7,049 bases of DNA, taken from assembly GCA_030634235.1 (NCBI GenBank), contig DAOWBD010000054.1, forward strand, positions 1 through 7,049, in the 5' to 3' direction. Positions 6,601 to 7,049 of the stretch are shown one piece after another. The notes below the pieces were generated by a model. It made no database searches. It had not been told where the DNA came from and worked only from the letters and a program-made list of their open reading frames with translations. This stretch comes from Candidatus Omnitrophota bacterium. Lineage in GTDB: Bacteria; Omnitrophota; Gorgyraeia; Zapsychrales; Zapsychraceae. Numbering within the stretch: position 1 is the stretch's first letter; the number at the start of each line of letters is the position of its first letter. The position numbers and the translations under genes were made by a program.

Positions 6601-7049
6601 CTAAGCTTGGCAAACAACCTCTTTCTCGTCGCTTGTGGAACACTCGCAAGTCTTCTGCTCGACCTTGTAGGTCTTACGAATATCAAACTCCGCTCTTTTC
6701 CCCTTATTCCACTGCTGGATAGGCCTGAGATAACCGACAACCCGCGAATAGACCTCACAGGCGGCTTCACATTTCGGGCACGTGTGCTGCTCCCCGGCAA
6801 TATACCCGCAGTTCGGACAGACGCTGAACGTCGGCGTAATGGTAAAATAAGGAAGTTTGTAGCGGGTGCAGATCCTGCGGATCAGGGATTTGAGCCCATC
6901 GATATCCTCGATCTTCTCACCGATAAACCCGTGAAGAACCGTCCCGCCCGTGTAACGGCTCTGCAAGTCATCTTGGAGATCGAGAACCTCAAAAACATCG
7001 TCGGAATAATTGACGGGAAGATGGGTCGAGTTGGTGTAGAACGGATCGG
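6601..7049 (-). CDS. nrdD: Anaerobic (class III) ribonucleoside-triphosphate reductase, C-terminal part (5' end beyond the window)
   Basis: NrdD reduces ribonucleoside triphosphates to deoxyribonucleotides under anaerobic conditions, using a glycyl radical made by NrdG. The last 148 residues are visible, and the frame continues past the right edge without a start. They begin with DPFYTNSTHLPVNYSDD, a conserved reductase segment, followed by YTGGTVLHGFIGE. A zinc ribbon follows, with CPNC (77-80 of the visible part) and CPKC (90-93). Next is YSRVVGYLRP, in which Gly105 should be the radical-bearing glycine. After it comes QQWNKGKRAEF and a tail with three cysteines (CEC at 134-136 and a Cys three residues from the end). 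The whole full-length family is several times longer than this piece. The gene ends at the TAG at 6601-6603 and is followed directly by nrdG, the usual partner arrangement. What supplies electrons to the enzyme cannot be decided from this part. Confidence 0.95.
   Translation of the reverse strand, partial: DPFYTNSTHLPVNYSDDVFEVLDLQDDLQSRYTGGTVLHGFIGEKIEDIDGLKSLIRRICTRYKLPYFTITPTFSVCPNCGYIAGEQHTCPKCEAACEVYSRVVGYLRPIQQWNKGKRAEFDIRKTYKVEQKTCECSTSDEKEVVCQA

Noticed and set aside
6534..6800. A 5' extension of nrdG that would make a 316-residue protein
   Set aside because: The extra 89 residues overlap nrdD in another frame, cross the intercistronic hairpin and look arginine/serine-rich like a shadow translation. 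The conserved NrdG start and a ribosome-binding site sit at 6533.

Overview
All genes that I can support lie on the minus strand. In transcription order (right to left) they are: the 3' part of nrdD (class III anaerobic ribonucleotide reductase), nrdG (its radical-SAM activase), a decayed piece of a GGDEF gene, an intact PAS-GAF-GGDEF diguanylate cyclase gene, a full-length metH (cobalamin-dependent methionine synthase), and the 5' end of a ccdA/dsbD-type membrane thiol-disulfide transporter gene.

The gene set suggests a bacterium that makes deoxyribonucleotides without oxygen, uses vitamin B12, uses cyclic di-GMP signalling and moves reducing power across its inner membrane. Base composition looks moderate, around half G+C. 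The style of the GGDEF protein and the mix of genes would suit an environmental Gram-negative anaerobe, perhaps from a candidate phylum such as Omnitrophota. That placement is an impression, not something the sequence proves.

Layout: 6601-7049 is the C-terminal 148 residues of NrdD, with its zinc ribbon and glycyl-radical site. A strong perfect hairpin sits in the 67-bp gap before nrdG (5850-6533). The 281 bp from 5569 to 5849 hold no intact gene. Their left half encodes the beginning and the end of a GGDEF domain in two frames, with the catalytic middle missing. Their right half holds short open frames of unknown origin. The intact cyclase (4090-5568) follows with a good ribosome-binding site and ends at a hairpin-plus-T-run terminator (4031-4059). 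metH (332-4018) begins only 12 nt after that T-run, with no clear Shine-Dalgarno sequence. A 138-bp gap without a clear signal separates metH from the ccdA-like gene (1-193), which runs off the left edge.

NrdD and NrdG are a functional pair: NrdG installs the glycyl radical on NrdD. The other neighbours (c-di-GMP enzyme, methionine synthase, thiol transporter) have no obvious shared pathway and look like ordinary chromosomal neighbours. I found no mobile element, tRNA, rRNA or CRISPR array, and no convincing new multi-gene system. The points most worth a second look are the broken GGDEF copy, the cramped metH start behind a terminator-like hairpin, the nrdD-nrdG hairpin and the cysteine-bearing tail of NrdD.
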